Source of the DNA: JBOGXF01 sp050694275
Lineage (GTDB): Bacteria; Actinomycetota; CADDZG01; WHSQ01
Direction: 5' to 3'
Length of the DNA: 40,203 bases
NCBI GenBank assembly: GCA_050694275.1
Contig: JBOGXF010000114.1
Coordinates: forward strand, 1 to 40,203
Shown here: one piece after another, positions 32,885 to 40,203 of the stretch
Layout of the letters: each line of letters opens with the position of its first letter
How positions within the stretch are numbered: position 1 is the stretch's first letter
Made by a program: the position numbers and the translations under genes
The notes under the pieces: generated by a model
What the model was told of the DNA's origin: nothing
Database searches by the model: none
Seen by the model: only the letters and a program-made list of their open reading frames with translations

Positions 32885-34107
32885 GCGCCGACCAGCCGAT
32901 GGGCATCGTCGAAGAGGAAGTGCGAGAGCTAGTTCGGCGTCGGGGGATCGATCCTTCCAGAGAGCAGCCCGCGGTGGTAGAGGATCTGGTCGAAGAGGTC
33001 ATAGTCGAATACGAGCTGCGGACGGAGCTCAGCAACCTGCCACGCCTCGAGGATCGCGCCGCTCTGCGGAAGGCGGTATTGGATCGGGTTTCGGGGCTGG
33101 GACCGCTTCAGGACCTCGTCGATGACCCAACCGTTGAGGAGATTTGGATCAACGGACCGGGCCGAGTGTTCTGTGCTCGAGATGGTCGACACGTCCTGAC
33201 CAACATCGTTCTTACCGACAAGGAGATTCGCGATCTGGTAGAGCGCATGCTTCGGAGCAGCGGAAGGCGACTCGACCTGTCCAGTCCATTCGTCGACGCG
33301 ACGTTGGTAGATGGGTCACGAGTCCACGTGGCCATCCCCGACATAACCCGAAGACATTGGGCAGTGAACATCCGAAAGTTCATCCTGCGGGCACATCGGG
33401 TCGAAGAACTCGTGCGCCTGGGCACGATGGACGAAAGGACCGCCCGTTTCCTCGAAGCGTCCGTGCGAACCGGTCTCAACATCGTGGTCTCGGGTGGAAC
33501 CCAGACGGGCAAGACCACCATGCTGAACTGTCTGGCGGCGGCGATACCGAGTCCCGAGCGAGTCATCACCTGTGAAGAAGTGTTCGAGCTCCAGATTCCA
33601 CTTGCCGACGTCATCGGGTTGCAGACGCGCCAGCCAAACCTCGAAGGCCGCGGCGCAATCGATCTCAGACGTCTGATCGTTGAGGCTCTGCGCATGCGAC
33701 CGGATCGCATAATCGTGGGCGAGGTACGTCAACATGAAGCATTCGATCTCCTGGTGGCGCTCAACTCGGGTCTCCCGGGCATGACCTCGATTCACGCGAA
33801 CAGTGCTCTTGAGGCGCTGACCAAGCTGTGCACGCTTCCGCTCCTCGCCGGTGAAAACGTGAGCCATGATTTCGTCGTTCCCACCGTCGCGGGCTCGATC
33901 GATCTCATCGTGCATCTCGTGCACGAACGCGGGAAGCGCCGGGCAGTGCAGGTCATCGGAGTGACGGGCCGGACCGAAGCTGGACGAATCGAGACGGTCT
34001 CCTTGTTCGAGGCGGAGGAAGGTGGTTTGGGATGGAGCGGGCAGCAGCCACCTCACCCAGAGCGGTTTGCGGCAGCCGGCTTCGACCTGATGGAGATCAT
34101 GAGGTGA
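32881..34107 (+). CDS. cpaF: Tad secretion ATPase CpaF/TadA
   Basis: A 408-residue type II/IV secretion ATPase starting at GTG 32881 (overlapping the CpaE stop; GGAAGG just upstream). The N-terminal domain has LGPLQDLVDDPTVEEIWING. Walker A is GGTQTGKT (205-212), the Asp box EEVFELQ follows, Walker B is RPDRIIVGEVR (273-283), and the His box is GMTSIHANSALEAL (300-313). This hexameric ATPase powers both assembly and retraction of Flp pili in Tad systems. It is not a full-length T4P PilB. The next gene, tadB, starts in its stop codon (GTGA). Confidence 0.96.
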   Translation: MSADQPMGIVEEEVRELVRRRGIDPSREQPAVVEDLVEEVIVEYELRTELSNLPRLEDRAALRKAVLDRVSGLGPLQDLVDDPTVEEIWINGPGRVFCARDGRHVLTNIVLTDKEIRDLVERMLRSSGRRLDLSSPFVDATLVDGSRVHVAIPDITRRHWAVNIRKFILRAHRVEELVRLGTMDERTARFLEASVRTGLNIVVSGGTQTGKTTMLNCLAAAIPSPERVITCEEVFELQIPLADVIGLQTRQPNLEGRGAIDLRRLIVEALRMRPDRIIVGEVRQHEAFDLLVALNSGLPGMTSIHANSALEALTKLCTLPLLAGENVSHDFVVPTVAGSIDLIVHLVHERGKRRAVQVIGVTGRTEAGRIETVSLFEAEEGGLGWSGQQPPHPERFAAAGFDLMEIMR

Positions 34108-34952
34108 GCGGGATCATCGCGGGTCTCGCGGCCCTGGGGCTCCTGCTTCTCTACGACGGCCTGACCTCGCCACCGGGGGCTCGCCCTCCCGGCGTCTCGC
34201 GTCGCGTGGATCGACTCGCACGAGAGGCCGGCCTGGCCCGTGCCTCGGGAGCGACCATCCTCTTGGTGATGTCGGCGGGGTCTCTTATCAGTTTCGTGCT
34301 GGTGACGGGGATCACCCGGTCCGCAGTCGTCGGCACCGCGTTCGCGTCACTCGCCGCCTTCCTGCCCATCTCGACCCTTCGCGCCAGAGCACTTCGACGG
34401 CGACGGCGCTTCCGTGACGCGTGGCCCGACGCCATCGGGACGTTGATCTCGGCAGTTCGCTCGGGCACTTCGTTGGGGGAGGCGTGTGTATCTCTTTCCG
34501 AGCGCGGTCCGGACGATCTGCGACCTGGGTTCCAGGCGTTTGGATCCACGTATCGAGCGACGGGGAGCCTCGCCGCTTCGCTCGACCGCCTGCGAGAGCG
34601 GTTGGCTGATCCGATAGCCGACCGAGTCGTCGCTGCTCTCCTGATCGCCCACGAGGTTGGAGGTACGGATTTGGTCCGGGTTCTGCGCGCACTCGGCGAT
34701 TTCGTGCGAGAGGACGGCCGAGTGAGAAAAGAGATCGAAGCCCGCTGGTCGTGGACGGTTACCGCCGCGCGCGTAGCGAGCGCTGCGCCCTGGATCGTCT
34801 TGTTGCTGATGGCGACGCGGGCCGAGGCGGCGAGGGCCTACAGCAGTCCCGAAGGTGCGCTGATCATCGCGACCGGGGCCGCGATCACGCTGTTGGGCTA
34901 CAGGTTGATGCTGAGAGCGGGCCGGCTTCCCGAAGAGCGGAGGCTGGATTAG
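34104..34952 (+). CDS. tadB: Tad inner-membrane platform protein TadB
   Basis: A 282-residue protein starting at GTG 34104 (overlapping the cpaF stop; GGAG 8 bp upstream). Membrane helices occur near residues 3-18, 50-70, 70-88 and at the C-terminus. Between them lies the type II secretion F domain (FRDAWPDAIGTLISAVRSGTSLGEAC with LADPIADRVVAALLIAHEVGGTDLVRVLRALGDFV). TadB and TadC form the platform in the membrane on which CpaF acts. The usual length for TadB is about 280-320 residues. The following tadC begins in the last base of its stop. Confidence 0.93.
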   Translation: MSGIIAGLAALGLLLLYDGLTSPPGARPPGVSRRVDRLAREAGLARASGATILLVMSAGSLISFVLVTGITRSAVVGTAFASLAAFLPISTLRARALRRRRRFRDAWPDAIGTLISAVRSGTSLGEACVSLSERGPDDLRPGFQAFGSTYRATGSLAASLDRLRERLADPIADRVVAALLIAHEVGGTDLVRVLRALGDFVREDGRVRKEIEARWSWTVTAARVASAAPWIVLLLMATRAEAARAYSSPEGALIIATGAAITLLGYRLMLRAGRLPEERRLD

Positions 34953-35857
34953 TGATCGACTCTATCGTTGTCGTGGGAGCGATCGGGTTGATGTTGCTTG
35001 CGACAGGGCTGCCCGTGTGGCATCGATCCAGGCTCGCAAGCCGCGTCGAGCCCTACGTCAGCGGGCTCCACGGACGCCCGAGCCGGCTCCTGGGGGGATC
35101 CCGGGCCAACGCCTCGGTCCTCGGACGTGAGATGGGCGGCATCATCGCCCGGTACCGGCCCGACTCGGAACGTGAACTGGCAGCTCGCTTAAGGGCAGCG
35201 GGTTCGCCACGTGATCCGACGCAGTTTCGTTTCGAGCAGCTCCTGTGGACGCTGGGCGCAACGGTCGCAACCTGGATCGTGCTCACCATGGCAGCCGTCG
35301 CCCGAGTCTCCATCGACGGCCGCGCCTCCGCCGTCTTGACCGCGCTCGCAGCAACGACCGGATTTGTCGGGCGAGATTGGTGGCTGGGCCGTGAGATTCA
35401 AGCGCGCAGTGCCCGCCTGGAGGACGAGTTGCCTATCGCAATCGATCTTGTGACCCTGGCGATCATGTCCGGCGAGTCGGTGCCGGCTGCACTGGCCCGA
35501 GTTGCCGGCACCCTCAGGACCGGCGTCGGCGAGGAATTCGCGCGCGTGGTGGCGGACGTGCGCGCCGGTACTCCGGTGGGCGAGGCCCTGGAGGAGATGA
35601 AATCGCGGCTTCCGGTGGCCGGAGTCGGTCGGTTGGTCGATGCGCTTTGCACCGGGATCGAACGAGGCGCGCCGCTGGCAGACATCCTCACAGCGCAGGC
35701 GGACGACGGCAGGGAAGCGCGCCGCCGCCAGTTGCTCGAGGCGGGAGGCCGGCGCGAGGTGCTGATGCTGATCCCTGTGGTCTTTCTCATCTTACCTGTG
35801 GTTGTGGTTTTCACCTTGTACCCCGCGTTGGTATCGCTCGATCTTTTGGTTCCCTAG
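34952..35857 (+). CDS. tadC: Tad inner-membrane platform protein TadC
   Basis: A 301-residue protein starting at GTG 34952 (1-bp overlap with the TadB stop; GGAGG 8 bp upstream). It has an N-terminal helix, helices near residues 90-135, and two more at the C-terminus (MLIPVVFLILPVVVVFTLYPALV). The T2SF core is DELPIAIDLVTLAIMSGESVPAALARVAGTL, GTPVGEALEEMKSRLPVAGVGRLVDALCTGIERGAPLADIL, typical of TadC. It forms the platform together with TadB. It is followed after 17 bp by the small pilin-like gene, which has its own strong ribosome site. Confidence 0.93.
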   Translation: MIDSIVVVGAIGLMLLATGLPVWHRSRLASRVEPYVSGLHGRPSRLLGGSRANASVLGREMGGIIARYRPDSERELAARLRAAGSPRDPTQFRFEQLLWTLGATVATWIVLTMAAVARVSIDGRASAVLTALAATTGFVGRDWWLGREIQARSARLEDELPIAIDLVTLAIMSGESVPAALARVAGTLRTGVGEEFARVVADVRAGTPVGEALEEMKSRLPVAGVGRLVDALCTGIERGAPLADILTAQADDGREARRRQLLEAGGRREVLMLIPVVFLILPVVVVFTLYPALVSLDLLVP

Positions 35858-35874
35858 CGAAAGGAGGCGCGCAC

Positions 35875-36051
35875 GTGCGAAGAAGGTTGACGGCCGCGAG
35901 CTGGAAGGAACGCGGGGATGTGCCCGGGTGGGTCCTTGTCTTGCTTTTGTCGACCGCGCTGATCGTTTCGATCTGGGGAGTCGCGCGAGAACGCCTCGTC
36001 TCGATCGTCTCCGGCGCGCTGTCGACGGTGTGCGGAAACATAGGTTGCTAA
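35875..36051 (+). CDS. Flp-pilin-like small membrane protein
   Basis: A 58-residue protein starting at GTG 35875 with AAAGGAGG about 8 bp upstream, the strongest ribosome site in the operon and fitting an abundant product. It has a basic N-terminus, then ERGDVPGWVLVLLLSTALIV, a hydrophobic helix of about 20 residues, and a polar tail ending TVCGNIGC. The Glu near the start of the helix and the size match Flp pilins and the related small proteins in actinobacterial Tad loci, often annotated as hypothetical. The usual G/XXXXEY processing motif is not intact. Two Cys near the C-terminus could form a disulfide. It is the best candidate for the main pilin here. Confidence 0.7.
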   Translation: MRRRLTAASWKERGDVPGWVLVLLLSTALIVSIWGVARERLVSIVSGALSTVCGNIGC

Positions 36052-36443
36052 GACCACCCAAGTCATCGGAACGGGGCTCGGCACCGGTCGAGGCGAGCTT
36101 CGCGATCGTGATTCTCATGCTCCTCGCCCTCGGCGTGATGGAGGTTGCACTCGCGCTCTACGGACGCAACGTCCTCATCTCCTCGGCTCACGAAGGGGCG
36201 AGGGCGGCGGTGGAAAGGGGCAGAGATCCGCGAGAGGCCGATGCGATCGCGCGCCGCACAGTCGAGTCCGCGGCAGGGGGTCTCATCGACGACCTCGAGG
36301 TATCGGTGGTCGAGCAACAGGTGGGCTTCATTTCAGTGATCCGGGTGAACGTGTCGGGCGTGGTGAACAGCTTCGGCCCGGTCCCGCTGCCCATACCGGT
36401 GTCGACCAATGCATCAGCGACGCGCGAGATGGAGGTGCCATGA
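36045..36443 (+). CDS. TadE-like minor pilin
   Basis: A 132-residue protein; no ATG or GTG precedes the conserved region, so I chose TTG 36045, which overlaps the end of the upstream pilin gene. ERGSAPVEASFAIVILMLLALGVMEVALALYGRNVLISSAHEGARAA is the TadE signature: a prepilin-like E-helix, followed by A-x-E-G-A-R-A. The rest is a small external beta-rich domain (VSVVEQQVGFISVIRVNVSGV). TadE-type pseudopilins sit in the pilus assembly tip or base. Its stop overlaps the next gene (ATGA). Confidence 0.87.
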   Translation: MLRPPKSSERGSAPVEASFAIVILMLLALGVMEVALALYGRNVLISSAHEGARAAVERGRDPREADAIARRTVESAAGGLIDDLEVSVVEQQVGFISVIRVNVSGVVNSFGPVPLPIPVSTNASATREMEVP

Positions 36444-36913
36444 GTCTCGGCACCTTGTCAACAGCGCGCGGCGACGCCTCGGGTCAATTTGTCGAAATGC
36501 GCTCCGACAGGGGCCAAGCGCTCATCGAGACCATACTGCTCGGCCTTCTCTTTCTCGCTCCATTGATATGGAGCCTAGGAGTGCTTGCGGATCTCCACCG
36601 TGGAGCGCTGGCGGCAAGTGCTGCTGCGCGCGCCGCCGGCTTCGATGCCGCCCGCGCAATCGCATCGAGCGACGCGCAACGCGCCGGGACAGAAGCGTTT
36701 CGACAGGCGTTCATCGACCATGGCATCGATCCGGCCGGCGCGTCATTGCGATTCATCAACGATCGCGGATTTCGTCGCGGCAGAGCCATTGAGCTCGAAG
36801 TCGTCTATCCGGTATCGGTCCTTCAGGCACCTCTGCTGGGAAAGGTGTCCGGTCCGTCCATAGTCGTGCGCGCCCGCCACACGGCGCGCATCGATCCGTT
36901 CAGAAGCAGATGA
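36440..36913 (+). CDS. TadE/TadF-like minor pilin
   Basis: A 157-residue protein starting MSLGTLSTARGDASGQFVEM at ATG 36440 (ATGA overlap); an internal start at MRSDRGQALIE is also plausible. SDRGQALIETILLGLLFLAPLIWSLGVLADLHRGALAASAAARAA shows the prepilin-like helix with Glu at the fifth position and the A-rich continuation of TadE/TadF proteins. The C-terminal 80 residues form a small domain. It is probably a second pseudopilin working with the TadE-like protein. The next gene starts at 36910 within its stop. Confidence 0.82.
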   Translation: MSLGTLSTARGDASGQFVEMRSDRGQALIETILLGLLFLAPLIWSLGVLADLHRGALAASAAARAAGFDAARAIASSDAQRAGTEAFRQAFIDHGIDPAGASLRFINDRGFRRGRAIELEVVYPVSVLQAPLLGKVSGPSIVVRARHTARIDPFRSR

Positions 36914-37323
36914 GAGACAGAGCCGAGGCGGGCCAGATGACCCCGCTGATTGTGGGACTGACGCTCATCGTTCTCGCGGTGTCGGGGCTCGCGATCGACG
37001 GCACCAGAGCCTTCCTTCTCCGGCGAAGTCTCCAGAACGCCGCCGATGCGGCCGCCCTCGCCGGCGCAGGGGAGGTCGACACGAGCATCTACTACTCGTC
37101 GGGCGGTGGGAATGTGACGCTCAAGGCAAATCGGGCCAGGAGCCTTGCGCTGGAGTGGCTGGCACGGCGCGGCATTCCGGCGCGAGCGGCGATAGACGCT
37201 TCTGGGGAGGGGGTGCGGGTGGTGTTGCGGGGTAGCGTCCCGGCGACCTTTCTGAGGCTCGTCGGGATCTCCCGGATTCCGGTCGCGGTCGAGGCGAGGG
37301 CGGCCCCCGTCGCCGGCGGATAA
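36910..37323 (+). CDS. TadG-like pilus assembly protein
   Basis: A 137-residue protein starting MRDRAEAGQMTPLIVGLTLIVLAVSGLAIDGTRAFLLRRSLQNAADAAALAGAGEVD at ATG 36910. This is the N-terminal Tad (TadG-type, pilus assembly protein Tad) region with G-Q-M-T-P/S helix and AADAAALAGA. TadG proteins usually have a large external domain with von Willebrand factor features; this one ends after about 80 further residues, so it is a short form. It is the last gene of the operon and is followed by a 76-bp gap to the HU gene. Confidence 0.85.
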   Translation: MRDRAEAGQMTPLIVGLTLIVLAVSGLAIDGTRAFLLRRSLQNAADAAALAGAGEVDTSIYYSSGGGNVTLKANRARSLALEWLARRGIPARAAIDASGEGVRVVLRGSVPATFLRLVGISRIPVAVEARAAPVAGG

Positions 37324-37399
37324 CCCCCGGATTGGCCGCTCTGCCTATAGGGTACGGGGCTGTCGTCGCAACTCGGCCTGAGGGAGGGAGGACCGTTCG

Positions 37400-37678
37400 T
37401 TGAACAAGAGCGAGCTCATCGACGCAGTGGCAGCGAGCACCGGGGAATCGAAACGGGTCGTGGGAGGGGTCGTCGACGCCCTGATCGACCAGGTGCAGAA
37501 GAACGTCAAGAACGGCGAGAAGGTCACGCTTCCGGGCTTCGGGACCTTCGAGCGCCGGCACCGCGCGGCGCGCGCCGGCCGCAACCCCCAGACCGGCGAG
37601 ACGATCCAGGTCGCCGCGGCCGACGTCCCCGCGTTCAAGGCGGGCCAGGGGTTCAAGAGCTTCGTCTCGGGCAGGTAG
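37400..37678 (+). CDS. hup: DNA-binding protein HU
   Basis: A 92-residue nucleoid protein starting MNKSELIDAVAASTGESKRV at TTG 37400, with AGGGAGGGAGG upstream, so the unusual start is well supported. GEKVTLPGFGTFERRHRAARAGRNPQTGETIQV is the HU/IHF DNA-binding arm signature, and FKAGQGFKSFVSGR closes the fold. It bends and compacts DNA as a dimer. It lacks the long Lys/Ala tail of the mycobacterial and Streptomyces HupS types. The gene is followed by a clear intrinsic terminator. Confidence 0.97.
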   Translation: MNKSELIDAVAASTGESKRVVGGVVDALIDQVQKNVKNGEKVTLPGFGTFERRHRAARAGRNPQTGETIQVAAADVPAFKAGQGFKSFVSGR

Positions 37679-37697
37679 CCCCACCAGGTTTTCGTCG

Positions 37698-37724
37698 AAA
37701 GGCCTCGGGGTCCCGGGGCCTTTT
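37698..37724 (+). terminator. Intrinsic terminator of the HU gene
   Basis: AAAGGCCTCGG and CCGGGGCCTTT pair over 11 bp (one G-T) with a four-base loop, followed by T-run TTTT (37721-37724). It starts 19 bp after the HU stop. Confidence 0.88.
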
Positions 37725-37839
37725 GCGCGCGTCCCTTCACTAAGGGTCCGACCTCGGAGGGCGTTTCCGTGAAAACTTCGTGAACGGGACGTTTATCCCG
37801 CAGGATTCCTCTCGTCGGGCGACGAAATTACGAGCGGCG

Positions 37840-37858
37840 GCCGGCCACCCAGGCCGGC
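37840..37858 (+). other. Hairpin in the leader of the PHP gene
   Basis: GCCGGCC (37840-37846) and GGCCGGC (37852-37858) form a perfect 7-bp stem with a five-base loop, 24 bp upstream of ATG 37883. It may be a leader structure or just GC-rich chance pairing. Elsewhere in 37725-37882 I see no gene. Confidence 0.3.
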
Positions 37859-37882
37859 GGGGGCGACGACGGGAGGTCGACG

Positions 37883-39265
37883 ATGGCGCTTACTCGGCGC
37901 GAACTGATCAAGGCGGGCGCGGCCGCCGGTGCTCTACTCGTGGCCCGGCCTCTCGGCGTGCTGGCGCAGGGCCTCGGTCCACCCGAGTTCGGGACGTCGC
38001 GCACGTCCCGGCTATTTCCGGGGACATGGCTTGCACACGCGGATCTGCACAATCACACCCTGCAGTCCGACGGCGCCGGGGCGGCCGAGGCGGCGTTCGG
38101 CTCCATGCGCTCCGCCGGTCTGGACATCGCCGCCCTCACCGATCACACGACGCTGGGGCTCATGGATCCGCCCGGGGTGTCGTCCTGCTCGGGGTGCTCG
38201 GCGCTGCTGGGCCTGGACGAGGCCGAATGGCAGAGGACGCGCGAGCTGGCCGACGGCGCCCAGGAGGACGATGCCTTCACCGCGTTGCGGGGATTCGAGT
38301 GGTCGAGCCCGTCGATGGGCCACGTCAACGTGTGGTTCTCGGAGCGCTGGATCGACCCGCTCCACACGGGCGGGGGCACCACCGGCGAGGGCGCGGGCCA
38401 GTTCATGCACTCCGAGTCCGACGGTTTCATACCCCAGAGCCTGTCGACGACGGTCGACGACGTCATCCGGGCCCTGCCGACAACGGGGACGAGCATGGCT
38501 CTCTTCTACAGATGGCTGCTATCCGATCCGAATGATCCCCTCCTCGAAGGGGGTCGGGACGGGATCGCCGGTTTCAACCACCCCGGACGCGAGGTGGGGC
38601 GCTTCGGCTATTTCAAGTTCGAGCCGGAGCTGCGCGAGCGCTTCGTGTCCGTCGAGGTTTTCAACCGGCGCGAGGACTACCTGTTCAAGGGGACGGACGA
38701 GGGGGTGCAGTCGCCGATCAACGAGTGTCTCAACGCCGGCTGGAAGACGGGTCTGCTCGGCGTCACCGACGAGCACGGCACGGACTGGGGCTTCCCCGAC
38801 GGCAAGGGCCGCGCCGGCCTGTGGGTGAAGTCCCTGACGCGCGTCGGAGTGAGGGAAGCGATGGAAGCCCGCCGGTTCTTCTCCACCCGGCTGCGCGGGC
38901 TGCGCGTCGACGCCTCGGCCAACGGAGTGCAGATGGGAAGCGCGCTCGAGCACACGAAGGGGCCGGTCACCTTCCAGATCGACATCGACCGGGGGAGGGA
39001 GTTCTGGAACCTGCCGCTCAACGTGCAGGTGCTCACCTCCGGCGACTTCATGCCGACCATCGTCCACAGCGAGGACATCCGCTATCCGCCCGGCCTGAGC
39101 CCCGTTCCGACCTTCACCGCCGACATCGACATCGAGGACGGGAGCTGGGTCGTTCTGCGCATCACCGATCCGTTGGCGCCGGCCGACGACAGGGCCGATG
39201 CGACCTGGTCGAGCTTCGGGAATGCCATCGCCTACACGAGCCCGTTCTTCCTGGAGCCGGCGTAG
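37883..39265 (+). CDS. Tat-exported PHP-domain protein
   Basis: A 460-residue protein with GGGAGG before ATG 37883. The signal MALTRRELIKAGAAAGALLV is a Tat signal (TRRELI twin-arginine), ending near VLAQG, so a folded metalloprotein is exported. LAHADLHNHTLQSDG is the first metal motif of the PHP phosphoesterase family, with IAALTDHTTLG as the second; GFNHPGREVG and GVTDEHGTDWG supply further His/Asp ligands. The C-terminal 150 residues (RFFSTRLRGLRVDASANGV to the end) are a beta-rich domain typical of secreted PHP proteins. The substrate is unknown. It is a single-gene unit. Confidence 0.9.
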   Translation: MALTRRELIKAGAAAGALLVARPLGVLAQGLGPPEFGTSRTSRLFPGTWLAHADLHNHTLQSDGAGAAEAAFGSMRSAGLDIAALTDHTTLGLMDPPGVSSCSGCSALLGLDEAEWQRTRELADGAQEDDAFTALRGFEWSSPSMGHVNVWFSERWIDPLHTGGGTTGEGAGQFMHSESDGFIPQSLSTTVDDVIRALPTTGTSMALFYRWLLSDPNDPLLEGGRDGIAGFNHPGREVGRFGYFKFEPELRERFVSVEVFNRREDYLFKGTDEGVQSPINECLNAGWKTGLLGVTDEHGTDWGFPDGKGRAGLWVKSLTRVGVREAMEARRFFSTRLRGLRVDASANGVQMGSALEHTKGPVTFQIDIDRGREFWNLPLNVQVLTSGDFMPTIVHSEDIRYPPGLSPVPTFTADIDIEDGSWVVLRITDPLAPADDRADATWSSFGNAIAYTSPFFLEPA

Positions 39266-39278
39266 CGCCGCGTTTCCG

Positions 39279-39300
39279 CCCCGCGGCCCTCGGGCCGGGG
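39279..39300 (+). terminator. GC-rich hairpin after the PHP gene
   Basis: CCCC, two unpaired bases, GGCC, loop CTCG, then GGCC and GGGG: a stable stem 14 bp after the PHP stop. It has no T-run, so termination is only suggested. Confidence 0.4.
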
Positions 39301-39377
39301 TCCCCGGCGATCGAGTGTCCGATTTCCGACGCTGCCGTCGGCGGACTCAACCGGTGTGCCGCTTTTTGACCACTCGC

Positions 39378-40203
39378 ATGGCCGGGGGTTACTTGCTCAG
39401 AGCCCGGATCGTGTTGATGGCGGACGAGGGCGTGCCCAACGACGAGATCGCAGCCCGCCTCAACACGCGCCGCGAGGTGGTGTGGAAGTGGCGCAAGCGG
39501 TTCTTCGAGCATCGCCTTGCCGGGCTCGAGGAGCGCTCCCGCCGGGGACGACCCCCGGTCTTTCCCCCCCACGGTGGCGGTTGAGGTCAAGGCGCTGGCC
39601 TGCGAGCTGCCTTCCCGTCTCGGCCTGCCGCTGTCGCGCCTGTTCGTCCCCGACATCCGCGACGTGGTCATCGCCAGGGGAATCGTCGCCGACATCTCGG
39701 GCTCGACCATCTGGCGGTGGCTCTCAGAGGACGCCATCCTGCCGTGGACCTACCGCAGCTGGGTCTTCCCCCGAGACCCCGACTTCGGGGCCAAGGCCGG
39801 GCGCGTCCTCGATCTCTACTCTCGCACCTTCGAGGGCAAGCGCCTGCGCCCCAACGAATACGTCATCTCGGCCGACGAGAAGACCTCCATCCAGGCCCGC
39901 TGCCGCTGCCACCCGACCCTGCCCGCGTCACGGTCCCGGGCCATGAGAGTCGAGCACGAGTACGAGCGCTGTGGCGCGCTCCAGTACCTCGTCGCCTACG
40001 ACGTGCACCGCGCCAAGCTGTTCGGGCGGTGCGAGGAAAAGACCGGCATCGTGCCCTTCGGACGCCTCGTCGATCAGGTCATGACGACCGAGCCGTACGC
40101 GTCGGCAAGGCGTGTGTTCTGGGTGGTCGACAACGGCTCGTCACACCGGGGTGAGGCCTCGATCGTGCGTCTGGAGGGCGCCTACCGCAACCTGCGCCTC
40201 ATC
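39378..40203 (+). pseudogene. IS630-like transposase, frameshifted in a C7 run and cut by the window edge
   Basis: Frame 1 starts at ATG 39378 (MAGGYLLRARIVLMADEGVP) with the N-terminal HTH (NDEIAARLNTRREVVWKWRK). It reaches TGA at 39584. The protein continues in the +1 frame from 39571 (TVAVEVKALACELPSRLG) and stays open to 40203, including WRWLSEDA, ISADEKTSIQAR (first catalytic Asp) and VFWVVDNGSSHRG (second Asp), the usual IS630 order. The switch falls at CCCCCCC (39564-39570); six Cs would keep one frame. This could be a decayed copy, a homopolymer sequencing error, or programmed +1 frameshifting. The catalytic Glu is outside the window. No ribosome site is seen before the ATG. It is not a close relative of the 23398-24525 transposase. 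Confidence 0.8.

Noticed and set aside
39366..39380. GACCACTCG before the second transposase as another copy of the 19-kb repeat
   Set aside because: Only nine bases are shared, too short to count as a repeat copy.

Overview
The window is a high-GC, gene-dense bacterial segment with many GTG/TTG starts, 1-4 bp stop/start overlaps and Shine-Dalgarno (SD) motifs near AGGAGG. The gene set points to an actinobacterium (Actinomycetota), probably a deep-branching or uncultured lineage: hrcA-dnaJ-rsmE-mtaB order with a CIRCE operator, zinc-binding anti-sigma factors of the RskA/RseA type, an Eis-like acetyltransferase, and a Flp/Tad pilus locus with no outer-membrane secretin, as expected of a monoderm. 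This placement is inference; the window holds no rRNA or tRNA.

Layout. 1-3335 (minus): zinc-ribbon protein, CIRCE, hrcA, dnaJ, rsmE, mtaB (cut by the window edge), a heat-shock and RNA-modification operon. 3336-7262 (plus): an ECF sigma factor, a long anti-sigma protein joining a cytoplasmic zinc finger to a large external sensor region, and an anchored M15 peptidase, behind a candidate ECF promoter. 7259-12057 (minus): LOG-like protein, GAF/HD-GYP phosphodiesterase, hemW, lepA. 12133-17703: rpsT (plus), then a SigK/RskA-like sigma/anti-sigma pair (minus) divergent from two cupredoxins (plus) across a shared region with matching promoter motifs on both strands, then holA, a small protein, a short comEC and comEA (minus). 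17793-22979: Eis-like acetyltransferase (plus), twin 47-bp palindromic repeats, leuS and a lipoprotein (minus), cyclophilin (plus). 23023-25208 (minus): hypothetical protein, IS630 element, secreted RTX-repeat protein. 25323-28813 (plus): hyuA-hyuB.

28817-37323 is a Tad/Flp pilus region. Two minus-strand genes (a LysM membrane protein and a weakly CpaB-like protein) have a strong promoter and diverge from an unknown gene. After a small excisionase-type HTH gene comes a tightly coupled plus-strand operon: cpaB, cpaE, cpaF, tadB, tadC, a Flp-pilin-like miniprotein, two TadE-like minor pilins and a TadG-like protein. The prepilin peptidase is not in the window. HU (TTG start, clear terminator), a Tat-exported PHP-domain protein and a frameshifted IS630 transposase running off the right edge finish the window.

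I see no CRISPR array, phage, restriction system or recognisable defence island. The most interesting material is regulatory: two independent ECF sigma modules, each with a readable candidate autoregulatory promoter, the RseA/RseB-like fusion with its coupled peptidase, the divergent SigK-like promoter pair driving cupredoxins, the hairpin at the lepA-hemW junction, and the auxiliary genes flanking the Tad locus.
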